Shown: positions 48,584 through 60,961, counted from the stretch's first letter. The stretch is 64,000 nucleotides of DNA from Brassica napus (GCF_020379485.1 NC_063451.1:22674630-22738629), one strand, 5' to 3'. Numbers and translations: made by a program. Notes: a model not told the origin generated them from the sequence alone.

Positions 48584-51497
48584 TGTTGGGGATGGATTTA
48601 CATCCTCCTCAAGGCCTATTAGACATTGAATTAAGTTCATATTGCTAGGAAGCCCTAGGTTTCATCTTTCTATAAATAAAGAGCTATCTTCTTATGAGAG
48701 GGGATCTCTTCTCTCATTTTACACATTAAACACTTCATACAAAGAGCTTATTGATTCTTAGATTTATTTACACTTGTAATCATACATGTAATATAATCTT
48801 TAATCAATAAATTCTTTTTGATGTTTATTTTCCATTTGATGTTTATGTTGATTTCTTTTTAGCCTCAAGAATCTAAGAAATCTATTTCTTAAATTTTTCA
48901 TTGTATGAATCCGACAAACACACCATTTTCGGTTCAAACAGTTGGCGCTAGAAGGAGGGGGCCAAAGAGAACAATCTTGATAGCATGTCAAACTTGGAAA
49001 AACCCTAGATCTAGGGTAAAAAAAAAAAATCCAAAATCGATTCTTTCTTCTTCGACTCCGACTTCTTTCTTCTTCGATTTCGACGGCTAGAAAATCTGGA
49101 AAAACACGAGTCTTGAAAAAGGACGAAGCTTTATTCGAAACCTTGTCGTTGATGTCGCCAACGAACCGAAGATTCTCAGCTTGCCGTCTCGTCCCTTGGC
49201 TCGTAGAGATTGCAACAAAGCTCAAAACTTTATATTGGCGGCCATGGCTATCTCATGATGCTTCAGCCTCGCCGGTGAAACTCGAGCTTCTTTCCAATCC
49301 GTGAAGAAAGTAGTGACGATGAACCGAATCATCTCGTCGCTTCTTCGTCTCGTCACTACACCGACAAGGAGAACACGAGGGAACATGGAGAAGTATCTCA
49401 CCATCTGATTGCAAAACGAGGAGCTTTCAGGGAGAAGCGGTCAGATTTCGTCATTGATTCAGAAACTGCTTGCGGCAAGGTTAAGCCAAGACAAAAGTGA
49501 CGAGCTTTTCGTCTGAGAAGACCTCACCGGCGGCGAACCTTGAGCTTGAGCTCTCCGTTCAGAGTCTTCAGTCAACTCGTCAGCTTGTCGGCGACGCGAC
49601 CTCGGAGACGCCACGTTCCTCTCAACAGAACCGTTTGATAGACTCTTCACTTCGATTGAGCTCGCCTTGATAGCGAGGAGAAGCTGAAAGGTCAAGTTTT
49701 GAGTTTTGGCCGAGAACGAGTCTTGAGCTTCGACGTCGTCGATCTCCATCTTCAGCCTTCACCGAACACTCGTTCAGTTCTGAATCTCCGGACCAGAGAA
49801 CTTCAAAGGTACAAGCTTCATGTCCAAGAAGAGCTCGTCGGTGGAGAGCATCGAGCTTGAGCTTCCCACTCATACAAAGCATCAGTTTGACTTGAGATCA
49901 CCGATCTCACCGAGGCGAGAACTCGCCATCCATCCAGAGGCTTGCCTTCATCTCACCACGCTGATCTCAATCCGTAGCTTGAGCTTTCGATTGGATAAAG
50001 ATATCAGCTTTGGTACAGAAACAATGGCGAACAAGCTAGCTCAGCTCATGATCGTCTATACCGTTGATGGTGATGAGTAGTGCCATCTCGGTTGTGTTTC
50101 ACTGCACTGGCCACGTTCTCTGTTTTCTTCTATCCTTTTCGAAGACTGAAGCAGAGCTTGAAGCAAACTCAGCGGCGGCAAGGTCTTGCTTCTTCACTCA
50201 AGCTCTCGAGACAGATTGGTCGTAATTGGCACAAGCTTCTCAACCCGAGACCACTCGTCATCAAAGATAAGTGATCTATAACCTTGATTACTTCATTGTT
50301 TGCAACCTGTGCATACTGTTTAGTTGCAAATAAATTACTACTATACGCAACTTGTGAAGCTTTGAGTAAAACAAGCTTATGTGGCTTGCTTAATTAATTA
50401 TGCAAACTTGGCTATTTCGTTTTGGTTAATCTCTTGATCTGATCATCATAATATTTGTTGTGAGCTAGATTCAATTGCAATTGGCAGACGTGTGACCTGC
50501 TCGGATCAATCTCTGGTCATCACGTCAAGAACGACAGGCTCAGATTCTCACAATGAGCTTACCGCAACCGGCACGAACTCGAGAGAAGAGGAGTTCGACA
50601 AGAACAAGCTCATCTCCCGCTACAAACAACAAGAAGAAACAGCACACGAGACATGGCTTATCTTCAGATCATCTCTCCAAAAAGCCATGACTTGTTGCTT
50701 CCAACAACTTGCTCGGCACACACGATCTCAACGCGAGACTTCGGGTCGGCAATAGTTCGGTAAACGTGTACTTTAGGCACAAGTTTAATTTGAACTTGCT
50801 TTTTATTAGGCACGAGTTTGCGGTCGACTCGCTTATTGTTAGACACGAGTTTACAAAAACTCATCTTTGGCTAGGCATGAGTTTACAGAAGCTCTCCTTC
50901 TACTAGGCACGAGTTCTCAGTAAACTAGCCTCTGTCTTAGCATGAGTCAAGTAAACTCGTCTTTCGCTAAGCACGAGTTTAAAGCAAACTTGCTTTTTAC
51001 TAGGCACAAGTTCGAAATAAACTCGCCTAAACCGTCATAGGCATGAGTATGTCTAGTTCATTGTCTAATAAACCGTATTCGTAAACTTCGCAGAGATCGA
51101 TTACATTTCTCTCAACGAACTTAGGGAGACTTACTGTTGGGGATGGATTTACATCCTCCTCAAGGCCCATTAGACATTGAACTAGGCTCATATTGCTAGG
51201 AAGCCCTAGGCTTCATCTTTTTATAAATAAAGAGCTACGTTCTTATGAGAGGGAGATCTCTTCTCCAATTTTACACATTAAACACTTCATACAAAAAGCT
51301 TATTGATTCTTAGATTTATTTACACTTGTAATCATACATGTAATATAATCTTTAATCAATAAATTCTTTTTGATGTTCATTTTCCATTTGATGTCTATGT
51401 TGATTTCTCTTTAGCCTCAAGAATCTAAGAAATTTATTTCTTAAATTTTTCATTGTATTGTATGAATCCGACAAACACACCATTTTCGGTTCAAACA
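48584..51497. mobile_element. LTR retrotransposon without coding region (LARD/TRIM-like), 2.9 kb
   Basis: LTRs at 48584-48940 and 51135-51497 both begin tgttggggatggatttacat and end ggttcaaaca. They differ at only about a dozen and a half visible sites plus a 5-base insertion. Just inside the left LTR is a primer-binding-like ttggcgctagaaggaggggg. A purine-rich ttagggagac precedes the right LTR. The interior (2.2 kb) encodes no gag, protease, integrase or RT that I can recognise. Degenerate aggcacgagttt...aactcg units recur at about 50790-51050. No clear 5-bp target duplication was found, the flanks being gcact and gtgtc. Such elements move using enzymes of relatives. Confidence 0.85.
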
Positions 51498-51861
51498 GTG
51501 TCTCATTTTCATAATGAAACATAACAACAGTTAACAAGTTCTCTTATATGCTCAAAAACAGTTAACCATAGCTACCACACTATCTGTTAAATGTGAATAA
51601 AGTCCTTTTAAGCTCTTGTCGCTCTTGAACGGTGGACTAACTTTCTCGGATAAAAGAGTTGACCGACGGTGCCACGTACATAATGAAGTGCCTGATACGT
51701 GGCAACAAGTTACACATGTCACTCTCTAAACAGAGAAAGAGAGGACACCAGGTGCCATCCAGAGGTGGTGCTGCTAAATGTCTTGCTCCAAGAAGGTTTC
51801 CAAGATTACCTCAGAAGACATTTGGTTGCAGAGAAACGGAAGAGAGAAAAAATATAAATTA
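51498..51861. other. 5' flank of the CAP160-like gene
   Basis: No gene. cacgt-core motifs occur at 51671-51676 (gccacgtaca) and 51697-51703 (tacgtggca), compatible with ABA-responsive ACGT elements, which would suit the downstream dehydration-type gene. Confidence 0.45.
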
Positions 51862-52672
51862 ATGGATTCGCAAGCGCAGTTGCAACGTACTCATGGTCAC
51901 CATCAAGCAGAGGAACAGAATAGGATTCACCATCCAGGTTCAAATTACAGAATCACATATATCTTGAAGGTAAAAAGAGCCTAATGAATATTTTCTATGC
52001 AGAGGAAGAGGAGCATCATGAGAAAGGACCAGCAAAAGTTGTGAAGAAAGCCAAGGAAAAAGCAAAGAAGATAAAGAAAGCTCTTACCAAACATGGTCAT
52101 GGTCATGAACAAGAACTCCACGGTGGTGCGCCAGGTTTTGCCTGCTCTTTGTTTTATTTCTGAGCCAGAGAAAATGGTTAATTGGTATTAACAACGGTTT
52201 ATTAGCACGAGGAAAAGGTCACCACATTTCGGACCCGGTGGAAGAAGAGTTCTTTCCGGACCCTATGAAAGAGGAGATAGTGCCTCCAGGCAAGAAGTTT
52301 GTTCCGGTCGTGTCCTCTTCCCACAGTACTAAACCGTCTGGCCGCGTAAAAGGAGCTGAAGCTTCGATCTCCCGTGATGGATACGGGAATAAGGTTATAT
52401 CTATGGTGACTCCAGTTTACGAGAAGGTCAAAGGGACAGGAGCTATCGTGATGAAGAAGCTTCCTTTCTCCGGGCACGGAACCGGTACAAAGATGGAGAA
52501 CCAGCAAGGACAAGACAAGGGCATCTCAGCCAAAGAATATTTAACAGAGAAACTGAGTCCTGGAGAGGGAGATAAGGCTTTGTCGGAGGTGGTCACCCAG
52601 AAACTTCATCTCGGAGGTGACAAGAGTGGCTCTGTGCCTGTGCAGCAGAGATTCCAAGAATCTGGAAATTGA
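51862..52672 (+). CDS. CAP160/LTI65 (RD29-like) stress protein, short form, 224 aa
   Basis: Exons 51862-51937, 52003-52134 and 52206-52672 sum to 675 bases. The protein starts MDSQAQLQRTHGHHQ, continues with a charged KVVKKAKEKAKKIKKAL segment, and ends with family motifs: MVTPVYEKVKGTGAIVMKKL, ISAKEYLTEKLSPGEGD and ALSEVVTQKLHLGG. It is highly hydrophilic, without signal peptide or membrane segment. Relatives (LTI65/RD29B, CAP160; At4g25580 in the syntenic block) accumulate in cold, drought and ABA treatment and are thought to protect cell structures. The central repeat region of long family members is missing here, so the protein is short. ACGT motifs in the upstream flank fit ABA control. 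Confidence 0.85.
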
Positions 52673-53205
52673 GATTTGTTTTGTCTTTTTAAAATGTATG
52701 GTGTGTTTGTGTAGTTTATAGTTTGATCCATGGCTTTTCTTTGTTCTCATGTAAATATATGGTATAAGTTGGGCTAAGAATGCAAAACTACTAAACTACG
52801 TTTGGATTGAAGCATGTCAAATTGTTGAGGTATAGGTTGTTTTGGACCTTAGTTTGGTTGTATATTATTTAGACCAAATTAGAAACAAAACTAGCAGATT
52901 AGTACAAAACACACCAACAGATTTCAAGTCTGTCTCCTTAACCAACTCGGAATTATCGATTTTGATAGAATGTTGCTTCAGAGCCTATGTTGGTTTTATT
53001 GTAACAAGTTACACAAACATGCTACATGGTTTCAGCTTCTCCCAAGTGGGAAATATGAAAGCCAGTTAAATTTTCATAACAAATTGTTTACAAAGAGAGA
53101 TGGAAAAATTGAATGGAGATGATGAATAATTCAGTTCTTAACCAAATAAATTACATAAAATGGAAAACGTTTAAACATTTGTTTGAATCACAAAAATATG
53201 GAAGA

Positions 53206-53240
<35 letters not shown>

Positions 53241-53266
53241 CTTTTTGATGAGAACAAGGAAAAGAT
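52673..53266. other. Spacer between convergent genes; (TA)n at about 53208-53237
   Basis: 3' ends of the CAP160-like gene and ADF7 face each other. Contains a TA microsatellite of about 15 units next to the ADF7 stop. The open frame at 52842-53069 has no recognised domain. Confidence 0.55.
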
Positions 53267-56200
53267 CTAGAGAGCTCGGCTTTTGATAATGTCGAAGCTC
53301 ATCTCGCTAGGATCAGTGGCTTGTAACTCCACCTGAATGCCGTCCAATTCTCTCTTGAATCTATCCTTGGAGCTTGCATAAACCATCTTCATCCTCACTC
53401 TAGATGAATCCGGTGACCTACAACAATCATCCAACAAACCCAAAACAAATAAGCACCCTTGACAAAATCAAAGTCTGGTATGTCCGAAATCAAGTATGAG
53501 AAAGGTAGTTTATTTTATTAACATGTAGACTATAGTCATAGTCTTTGTAACGTTAAAGAACTCGGTTAAATCTGGTTCACTGTATGTAATTCCGCATTTC
53601 TGGCTAGTCTCGGTTTAGTGCACTTGCATATAAGTTGTTAATGACAGAATCTCCAATTCTATTCCATTTTCACTCCAAATCCCTTTTTGCAGTCAAATCT
53701 ATTCCAACTTTACTTCATTCAAATTCAAAAATGAAGTAAAAAAATGAGTCTACTTCGAAATGGAGTAATGTAATTATATTATGGTTCCGGTTTAAATAAA
53801 ACTTTGATCTTAGATTTACTCCATTTTAAAATAGAAAATAGATTGGAGATGTTCTAATGTGTTAGTCAAAGCACATGTGAAAAATAATTGATGGTGATGT
53901 CGGTAAAGAATGACAACGAAGTCAACAAAAGAGAAGGCCATTTTGTCAATAATTATGGCTTTCACATGTCCAAGCTTCTTCTATAAATACTAGACGCAAG
54001 GTGAAGATCAAACCATCCCAAAACAAGAAAACAGAGAGAAAACGAGAGAAGAGAAGAAGAAGAAAAAAAAAATATTTTTTTCTCACAAAAAATCTTCTTT
54101 AAGAAATTACGAGTAATTTCTGAGTGTATTTGGGATCGGGGTGTGAGTAGTGAGCTTATAAAATTTCCATCGTTGATAATAAAAGATCTGTAGCAGGTCC
54201 GGAGACGTAGGCAACATTGGCCGAACTCCGTTAACAATTTGGTGTGTGTGCTCTTTTCCCGCTCCCATAAATTCTGGTTTACCGCAAAATTTATCCGTGT
54301 ATTTCCTAACAACTGGTATCAGAGCTTGAGTTACGGTGATCGGTCAAGTTTTTTTTGCGGAGTTACTATTCACGTGAACAGTAATTCGTGAATAGTGAAT
54401 TTTGTCGGTAACATCGGTTTGTCGACGAAGGTGTTCTAATACACGGTGGTTCCAGAAACGATGGGAGGCGAAGACGGTTCGGCGCACAGTATCGGGAAAT
54501 TTGACGGTACAGATTATGCATTTTGGAGAATGCAAATTGAAGATTATCTGTACGGAAAGAAGCTTCATCAACCGCTGAGCAAGAAGCCTGAGAAGATGGA
54601 TCAGGATGAGTGGGAGCTCCTTGACAGACAAGTTCTGGGTGTTATAAGGTTAACACTGTCGAAAAACGTTACTCACAACATTGCGAAGGAGAAGACCACA
54701 GAAGGGCTCATGAAAGTTCTCTCGGATATGTATGAGAAACCTTCGGTAAACAATAAGGTGTTTCTCATGAAGAAACTCTTCCATTTAAAGATGGAAGAAG
54801 GTGGCCTGGTTGCCGCACATGTGAACGAGTTCAACACGATTGTCAACCAACTGTCATCAGTTGAAATCGAGTTTGACGATGAAGTGCGAGCACTGATTCT
54901 GTTGGCGTCTCTGCCAAATAGTTGGGAGCCAATGAGGGCAGCAGTTAATAATTCTGTGGGTACTCAAAAGCTCAAATTCAATGATGTTAGAGATCGTATC
55001 CTTGCTGAGGAAGTTCGGAGGATAGACTCTGGGGAGACATCAACGAGCTCTGCTTTCAATGTGGAAAATAGAGGAAGAAACCCAGATAGAAATAACCGGA
55101 GTAATGGCAGATCAAAGTCAAGGAATGGACGGGGTCAATCCAAATTCAGACAGCCTGCAGAGTGCTGGAATTGTGGAAACACAGGTCACATTAAGAAGAA
55201 TTGCCGAGCACCACCGAAGAAGGAAGATAACACCCGAGGCGGAGCCAATGCAGTGACAAGTGAAATCACTGATGCATTGGTAGTGTCTGCTGATTCCCCG
55301 AGGAAAATTAAAGCTCGTGATGCAGCTACAAGTACCACCAAGGCGTCAATCTCCTATGTCGATAGCCCAGTCGATTCATGGGTGCTTGACTCAGGAGCAT
55401 CATTCCACACCACACCGCACCATAACATCATGGAAAATTATGTTGCGGGAAATTACGGAAAGGTATATCTTGCTGATGGATTACCTTTGGACATAGTTGG
55501 TATTGGAGATATCAACCTGAAGATGTCAGACGGACGTGTGTGGAAGATTACAAAGGTCAGACATGTGCCAAAGTTGATGCGAAATCTAATCTCAGTAGGT
55601 CAACTTGATGATACGGGGCACGATGTTAATTTTGGTGGTGGATCCTGGAGAATCAAGAAAGGTTCCATGGTGGTGGCTAGAGGTCATAAAAGAGGCACTC
55701 TTTATATGACGACGAGTTATCAAGACACTGTTGATGTTGTCAAGAATGCCAAATAGACCAAGTTGTGGCATTGTAGGTTGGGACACATGAGTGAGAAAGG
55801 GATGAAACTCATGGTGGAAAATGGCGCTCTTCCGGATCTGAAGAAGGTGGATCATCAGATGTGTGAAAGTTGCATCCTTGGGAAACAGAAACGAGTTAGT
55901 TTCTCTAAAGGAGGAAGAGAGCCAAAATCTGAGAAGTTAGAGCTGGCGCACACTGACGTGTGGGGACCCGCTCCTGTTGCATCGCTGGGAGGTTCGTACT
56001 ACTATGTGACCTTTATTGATGACTCCACAAGAAAGGTGTGGGTTTACTTCATGAAGAACAAGCATGAAGTGTTTTCGGTTTTCAAAATATGGAAAGCCAT
56101 GGTTGAGATTGAGACGAATCTCAAGTTGAAGTGTTTAAGGTCTGATAATGGTAGAGAGTACATCAGCAACGCATTCAAGAGATATTGCGCTGATAATGAG

Positions 56201-59200
56201 ATCAAGATGAAGAAGACTATTCCTGGAACGACTCAACATAATGGAATAGCGGAAATGATGAACTGAACCTTGAATGAACGTGCAAGGAGCATGAGATTGC
56301 ACTGTGGATTGCCAAAGACGTTTTGGGCAGATGCAATCAATACTGCAGTCTTCTTAATAAACAGAGGACCGTCTGTACCGTTGGGATTTAAGATCCCTGA
56401 AGAAGTTTGGAGCGGAAAGAAAGTAAACCTTTCTTATCTAAAGGTGTTTGGATGCTTAGCTTATGTTCATATTGATGATGCTGCAAGAAGTAAACTTGAC
56501 TCGAAGTCTAAGAAGTGTTACTTCATCGGCTATGGTAACACGGAGTTTGGTTACCGGTTTTGGGATGATGAAAATCGAAAGATCATCCGCAGCAAGAATG
56601 TTGTGTTCAACGAAGAAGTGTTGTTCAAGGATAAGCTAAGAGAAGGCTCGGAGAGGAAAGAGCCTGGAGCTGTTGACTTAGAAGATATCCTGACACCGGA
56701 GTTGCCACAGGATACCGCAACAGCGGAAGAAAAAATCTCTCAAGACGAGAGTGGTGAAGCTGAAGAAAGTGATGATTCTGAAGTGGTCCCATATACTCCA
56801 GTCACGGAGTTACGACGGTCAAGCAGAATCATCAGAAAGCCAGTAAGATTTTCTCCATCGCTCAACTACATTCTGCTCACAGACAGAGGCGAGCCTGAAT
56901 GTTATGAGGAAGCTATGCAAGTTGATGAGTCGATCAAGTGGGAGCTTGCAATGAATGACGAGATGGACTCGTTGTTATCCAATCACACGTGGGAGTTAGC
57001 AGATTTGCCTAAGGAGAAAAAGGCATTGCATAACAAGTGGGTCTACCGAATAAAAGAAGAACCTGATGGGAGTAAGCGCTATAAAGCGAGGCTTATTGTG
57101 AAGGGATTCCAACAAAAAGAAGGCGTTGACTACACCTGAATCTTCTCTCCTGTAGTCAAGATGGTGACCATCAGAACGATTCTTGGGCTGGTAGCACAAG
57201 AAGATCTGCATCTTCAACAGATGGATGCGAAGATGGCATTTCTTCACGGTGATTTGGATGAGAAAATTTATATGAATCAACCCGAAGGCTTTGAGATCAA
57301 AGGGAAGGAAAGCCTTGTTTGCAAGCTGAAAAGGAGTTTGTACGGCTTAAAACAAGTCCCAAGACAGTGGTATAAACGGTTCGACAACTTTATTAAAGGC
57401 GTTGGTTTCTTGAGGTGTGAAGCTGACCATTGTTGTTACTTCAAGACCCTTGAAGATTCCTACTTGATATTGCTCCTATATGTCGATGACATGCTGATGG
57501 TAGGAGCAGACTTGCACGAGATCAATAGCTTGAAGACGAAACTCTCAGAAGAGTTTGCGATGAAAGACCTTGGAGAAGCAAGACAGATTCTAGGGATGAG
57601 AATCAGTAGGAGCAAGGAAGGTCTTAAGCTATCACAAGAGGAGTATGTGAAGAAAGTCCTCAAGAGGTTTAACATGGATGACGCAAAGCCAGTTAGTACT
57701 CCCCTGGCAAGTCACTTTCGGTTATCCAGAGAACAGTCTCCAAAGACGGAAGAAGATATGGCATGTATGGATAAAGTTCCATATGCTTCTGCTATTGGCA
57801 GCCTGATGTACGCGATGATATGTACAAGGCTAGACATTGCACATGCAGTGGGAGTCGCCAGCAGATTTATGAGCAATCCAGGAAAGGAACATTGGGAAGT
57901 CGTTAAGTGGATTTTCAGATACCTGAAAGGAAATCCAAGTTTATCGCTATGTTTCACGAAGTCTAAGACGGGATTGCAAGGATATGTTGATGCTAACAAT
58001 GGAGGTGACGTTGACAGCACGAAGAACACAACCAGGTATGTCTACACCTTTGGCGGTACTGCAATTTGTTGGGTTTCAACGTTGCAGAAAATTGTATCTC
58101 TATCAAGCTGTGAAGCAGAGTATGTTGCGGTAACGGAGGCAACAAAAGAGATGATATGGCTACAGTCTTTTCTAGAAGAGTTAGGCCATGACCAAGGGAA
58201 AATTGTGTTGTACTGTGACAGTAAAAGTGCCATCGATTTGGCAAAGAATCCGGTTTACCATGTTCAGACGAAGCACATACATCGTCGATATCATTTCATT
58301 AGATCGGCGTTGGAAGATGAAATGTTGGTGCTTGAGAAGATCCCAGGAAGCAAAAATATGGCAGACATGTTGACGAAAGTCGTGCCATATGATAAGCTGA
58401 GGTTGTGTGCAACCTCAGATGATTTGTTGGAATAACAAGCTGGGGAGACCTGCTACATTGATCAAAGTGTGAAGACAGATTGAAATCAGTCTTCAAGTGG
58501 GAGATTGTTAGTCAAAGCACATGTAAAAAATGATGGACGGTGATGTCGGTAAAGAATGACAACGAAGTCAACAAAAGAGGAGGCCATTTTGTCAATAATT
58601 ATGGCTTTCACATGTCCAAGCTTCTTCTATAAATACTAGACGCAAGGTGAAGAGCAAACCATCCCAAAACAAGAAAACAGAGAGAAAACGAGAGAAGATA
58701 AGAAGAAGAAGAAAAAAAAAATATTTTTTCTCACAAAAAATCTTCTTTAAGAAATTACGAGTAATTTCTGAGTGTATTTGGGATCGGGGTGTGAGTAGTG
58801 AGCTTATAAAATTTCTCTGGTTGATAATAAAAGATGGACAAAACTTAGGTTCACCCCCTAAGGTGAACCTTTAAATTCACCACCCATCTTATAACCAATT
58901 AAAGTGCCAGCTATATTATTAATAAAAAAATAATTTTTTTTTTAAAAATAAAAAATAATTAAAAAAAATAATGCCACTAACAAAAACCTAAATCTTAAAT
59001 TCTAAACCCTAAATTCAAAACCCAAACTCTAAACTCTAAATCCTAAACCTGAACTCTAAACCCTAAATCCTAAACCAAAACTCTAAACCATAAATCATAA
59101 ACCCAAACTCTAAACCCTAAATCCTAAACCCAAACGCTAGATCATAAACTCAAACCCTGTAGCCTAAACCATAAACCCTAAACCCAAACCTTTTATCTTA

Positions 59201-60569
59201 AACCTGAATCGTAGACCCTAAACCCAAACCCTAAGCCCTAAACCCAAAATGTTTGAATTTGGGTTTAAGGTTTACAGTTTGGTTTAGGGTCTATGATTTG
59301 GATTTGAGTTTAGAGTTTAAGGTTTGAGTTTAGGATATAGGATTTGGGTTTACAGTTTGGGTTTAGAGTTTAGGATTTGGGTTTATCGTATAAGGTTTGG
59401 GTTTAGGGTTTACTATTTGGGTTTAAGGTATAGGGTTTGGGTTTAGTATTCAAGGGTTAGATTTAGATTTAGGGTTTAGAGTTTAGAATTTAGAGTTTTG
59501 TTAGACATTATTCTTTTTTCAACTATTTTAAATTTTTTAAATAAAATTTAATTTTTTTTATTACTTATCTAGGTGGCAATTTAATTAGTTTTAAGAGGGG
59601 TGGTGAATTTAAAAGTTCACCATAGGGGGTGAACCTAAGTTTTGTCCATAAAAGATCTGTAGCAGGTCCGGAGACGTAGGCAACATTGGCCGAACTCCGT
59701 TAACAATTTGGTGTGTGTGCTTTTTTTCCGCTCACATAAATTATGGTTTACCGCAAAATTTGACCGCGTATTTCCTAACGTTGAAGGTTGTAATGCTACA
59801 AAGTTGTATATGTTCTAAACGTCTTACTTCAATAATGCTTGTAGTTTTTCATATATATATTAAAATCTGATTGAAAATATGAATTAAGGAAGATTGGAAT
59901 ATCGTACCATGCTATGAAGAAGATTTTGCTCTTCTGGCAATTTTCATTGGTGGTAAAATCGAAATCGAAAACAGCATAGCGGCACTCGTCGGCAGGGAGG
60001 GAAGCGCTGAAGTCTTCGTAAGTCTCCTGCGGGCTTCCTAACTTTTCAACCACCACTTGCTGCCCGTCTATCCTGAATATTATGAACCGATGTGTTCTTT
60101 TCTTTAGCTCCAAGAACTTCAGCTTGCAGTTGTCCTCCACTGCCATCCCCGATGCCGCGTTCGCCTTTTCATTCATTCATGTTCATCCATAACCATTGTA
60201 TCACCATCACATCACATATATCATAATCTTTTATACTCAAGTTAACTAGGTTTTTGGTCCCGTTATAATTATATGTACTGATACATGGTCTTACGTCTAG
60301 ATATTGAGTTATCGTGAATAATTAACTTATGAATTAAAACGAGATAAACTAAACAACCAAATGAGAAACATGTCAATAGCATGGCGAAATCAACTCTAAC
60401 ATGATTAGACAATCCTCGCATCCAAACTTCAGATTTAAAACCATTAGGTCTACATAAGCGCATACGTATTATCAAAACTCAGGTGTTCTATCAAAACTCA
60501 GGGTGGTTCTTAGACTTATAATATTATCAATTTTTGCAAATAAATAGAAGAGAAGAGAATACAAACCAT
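53267..60569 (-). CDS. ADF7: Actin-depolymerizing factor 7, 136 aa, intron 2 carrying a retrotransposon
   Basis: Exon 1 is the lone ATG at 60569-60567, exon 2 60164-59908 and exon 3 53417-53267, sum 411 bases. The ATG-only first exon is typical of plant ADF genes. Exon 2 reads [33 protein letters not shown] and [12 protein letters not shown]. Exon 3 reads [20 protein letters not shown] and [12 protein letters not shown], ending KSRAL. The ADF-H fold, its N-terminal Ser and the long actin-binding helix are present. The protein severs and depolymerises actin filaments; ADF7 orthologues act mainly in pollen. One residue is missing in LELK(A)KR. Intron 2 is 6.5 kb and contains a copia element in the opposite orientation. 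All splice sites are intact, so the gene may still work if the intron is removed. Confidence 0.9.
53643..53857. mobile_element. Short MITE-like repeat in ADF7 intron 2
   Basis: The ends are inverted (agaatctccaattctattcc and atagattggagatgttcta), and the interior repeats a ggagtaa/ttactcc theme. This resembles the common Brassicaceae repeat ending in 'ttggagatgctcta'. The copia left LTR starts two bases beyond it. Confidence 0.55.
53860..54311 (+). repeat. Copia left LTR
   Basis: Begins tgttag and ends aaca. It has a TATA-like ctataaatactag at about 53981-53993 and a purine-rich agaagaagaag run. Followed by the primer-binding site. Confidence 0.9.
54461..58435 (+). pseudogene. Copia gag-pol polyprotein, three nonsense codons
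   Basis: One frame of 1325 codons starts [14 protein letters not shown]. Domains in order are: gag ([12 protein letters not shown]); a zinc knuckle [14 protein letters not shown]; aspartic protease WVLDSGAS; an integrase HHCC zone (WHCRLGH...CESCILGK); the integrase core with D, D, E at [15 protein letters not shown] and HNGIAE; reverse transcriptase with LLYVDDMLM; and RNase H ([20 protein letters not shown]). Stops at 55754-55756 (TAG), 56264-56266 (TGA) and 57137-57139 (TGA) interrupt it, but the frame never shifts. The element once encoded the full copia set and is now defective. Confidence 0.93.
58506..59780 (+). repeat. Copia right LTR, split by a foldback insertion
   Basis: Matches the left LTR from tgttagtcaa through ataaaagat at 58835, then resumes at 59648 after an 812-bp insertion. 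The last base pair is altered (cctaacg). Confidence 0.9.
58836..59647. mobile_element. 812-bp foldback element with telomere-like interior
   Basis: Flanked by ataaaagat at 58827-58835 and 59648-59656; the left LTR carries this site once. Terminal inverted repeats of about 50 bp begin ggacaaaacttaggttcacc and are nearly perfect. The left half contains dozens of degenerate aaaccctaaa units and the right half the complementary tttagggttt units, so the whole element is one large inverted repeat. No ORF. The 9-bp duplication points to Mutator-type transposition. Confidence 0.88.
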
Positions 60570-60948
60570 TATTTTTGTTTAGTTTCTATGGTAAGGCTTG
60601 AGGAAGATCGATTTGTTGTTTTGTGTGAATCTTGATATGTCCTCTGGAAAAAGAGGAAAATGTGAAAGAGGATAATGCTTAACTGATTTGTGAATAGAGG
60701 ATCGAGACGAACTCGGACAACTAAAGGCTCCTATTTATTATCTTTAATATTGGTCTCTGATACACATTGTTTTTTCTCTTCAAAACCTTAAAATTCGCTT
60801 AACCATCCCTTCTTCCAAGGCCCCACTCTATTTTTAGCATCTAAAGTATGTTGTGTACACCATGCATACATATTACACTCATACAGAAACATGCATGCAT
60901 GTTTAGGTATAGAGATTCATTATCTGCAGGCGTGGAATCAATTGCAAC
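60570..60948. promoter_or_regulatory. ADF7 5' region
   Basis: Upstream of the minus-strand ADF7 start. No other gene. A TATA-like taaatagga motif, read on the minus strand, lies near 60732-60740. No pollen-specific motif was recognised with confidence. Confidence 0.35.
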
Positions 60949-60961
60949 CTCTTTTGGTCAA

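Larger units (their letters stand above)
53860..59780 (+). mobile_element. Ty1/copia LTR retrotransposon in ADF7 intron 2
   Basis: The left LTR is 53860-54311 (452 bp, tgttagtcaa...cctaaca). The right LTR is 58506-59780, 454 bp once an 812-bp insertion and its duplication are removed. A tRNA-Met-type primer site tggtatcagagc lies at 54314-54325, and a purine tract (aagtgggagat) ends at 58505. One gag-pol frame runs between. The LTRs show about fifteen differences, so the insertion is not brand-new. The right LTR ends in cg, not ca, and no matching 5-bp duplication is seen (taatg versus ttgaa). The element is antisense to ADF7. Confidence 0.93.

Noticed and set aside
48905..50274. Several 60-140-aa frames in the non-coding LTR element
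   Set aside because: No retroviral-type motifs, frames conflict, and none has a recognised domain.
53855..59785. A 5-bp target duplication for the copia element
   Set aside because: Flanks taatg and ttgaa do not match; the right end is altered, so none is claimed.
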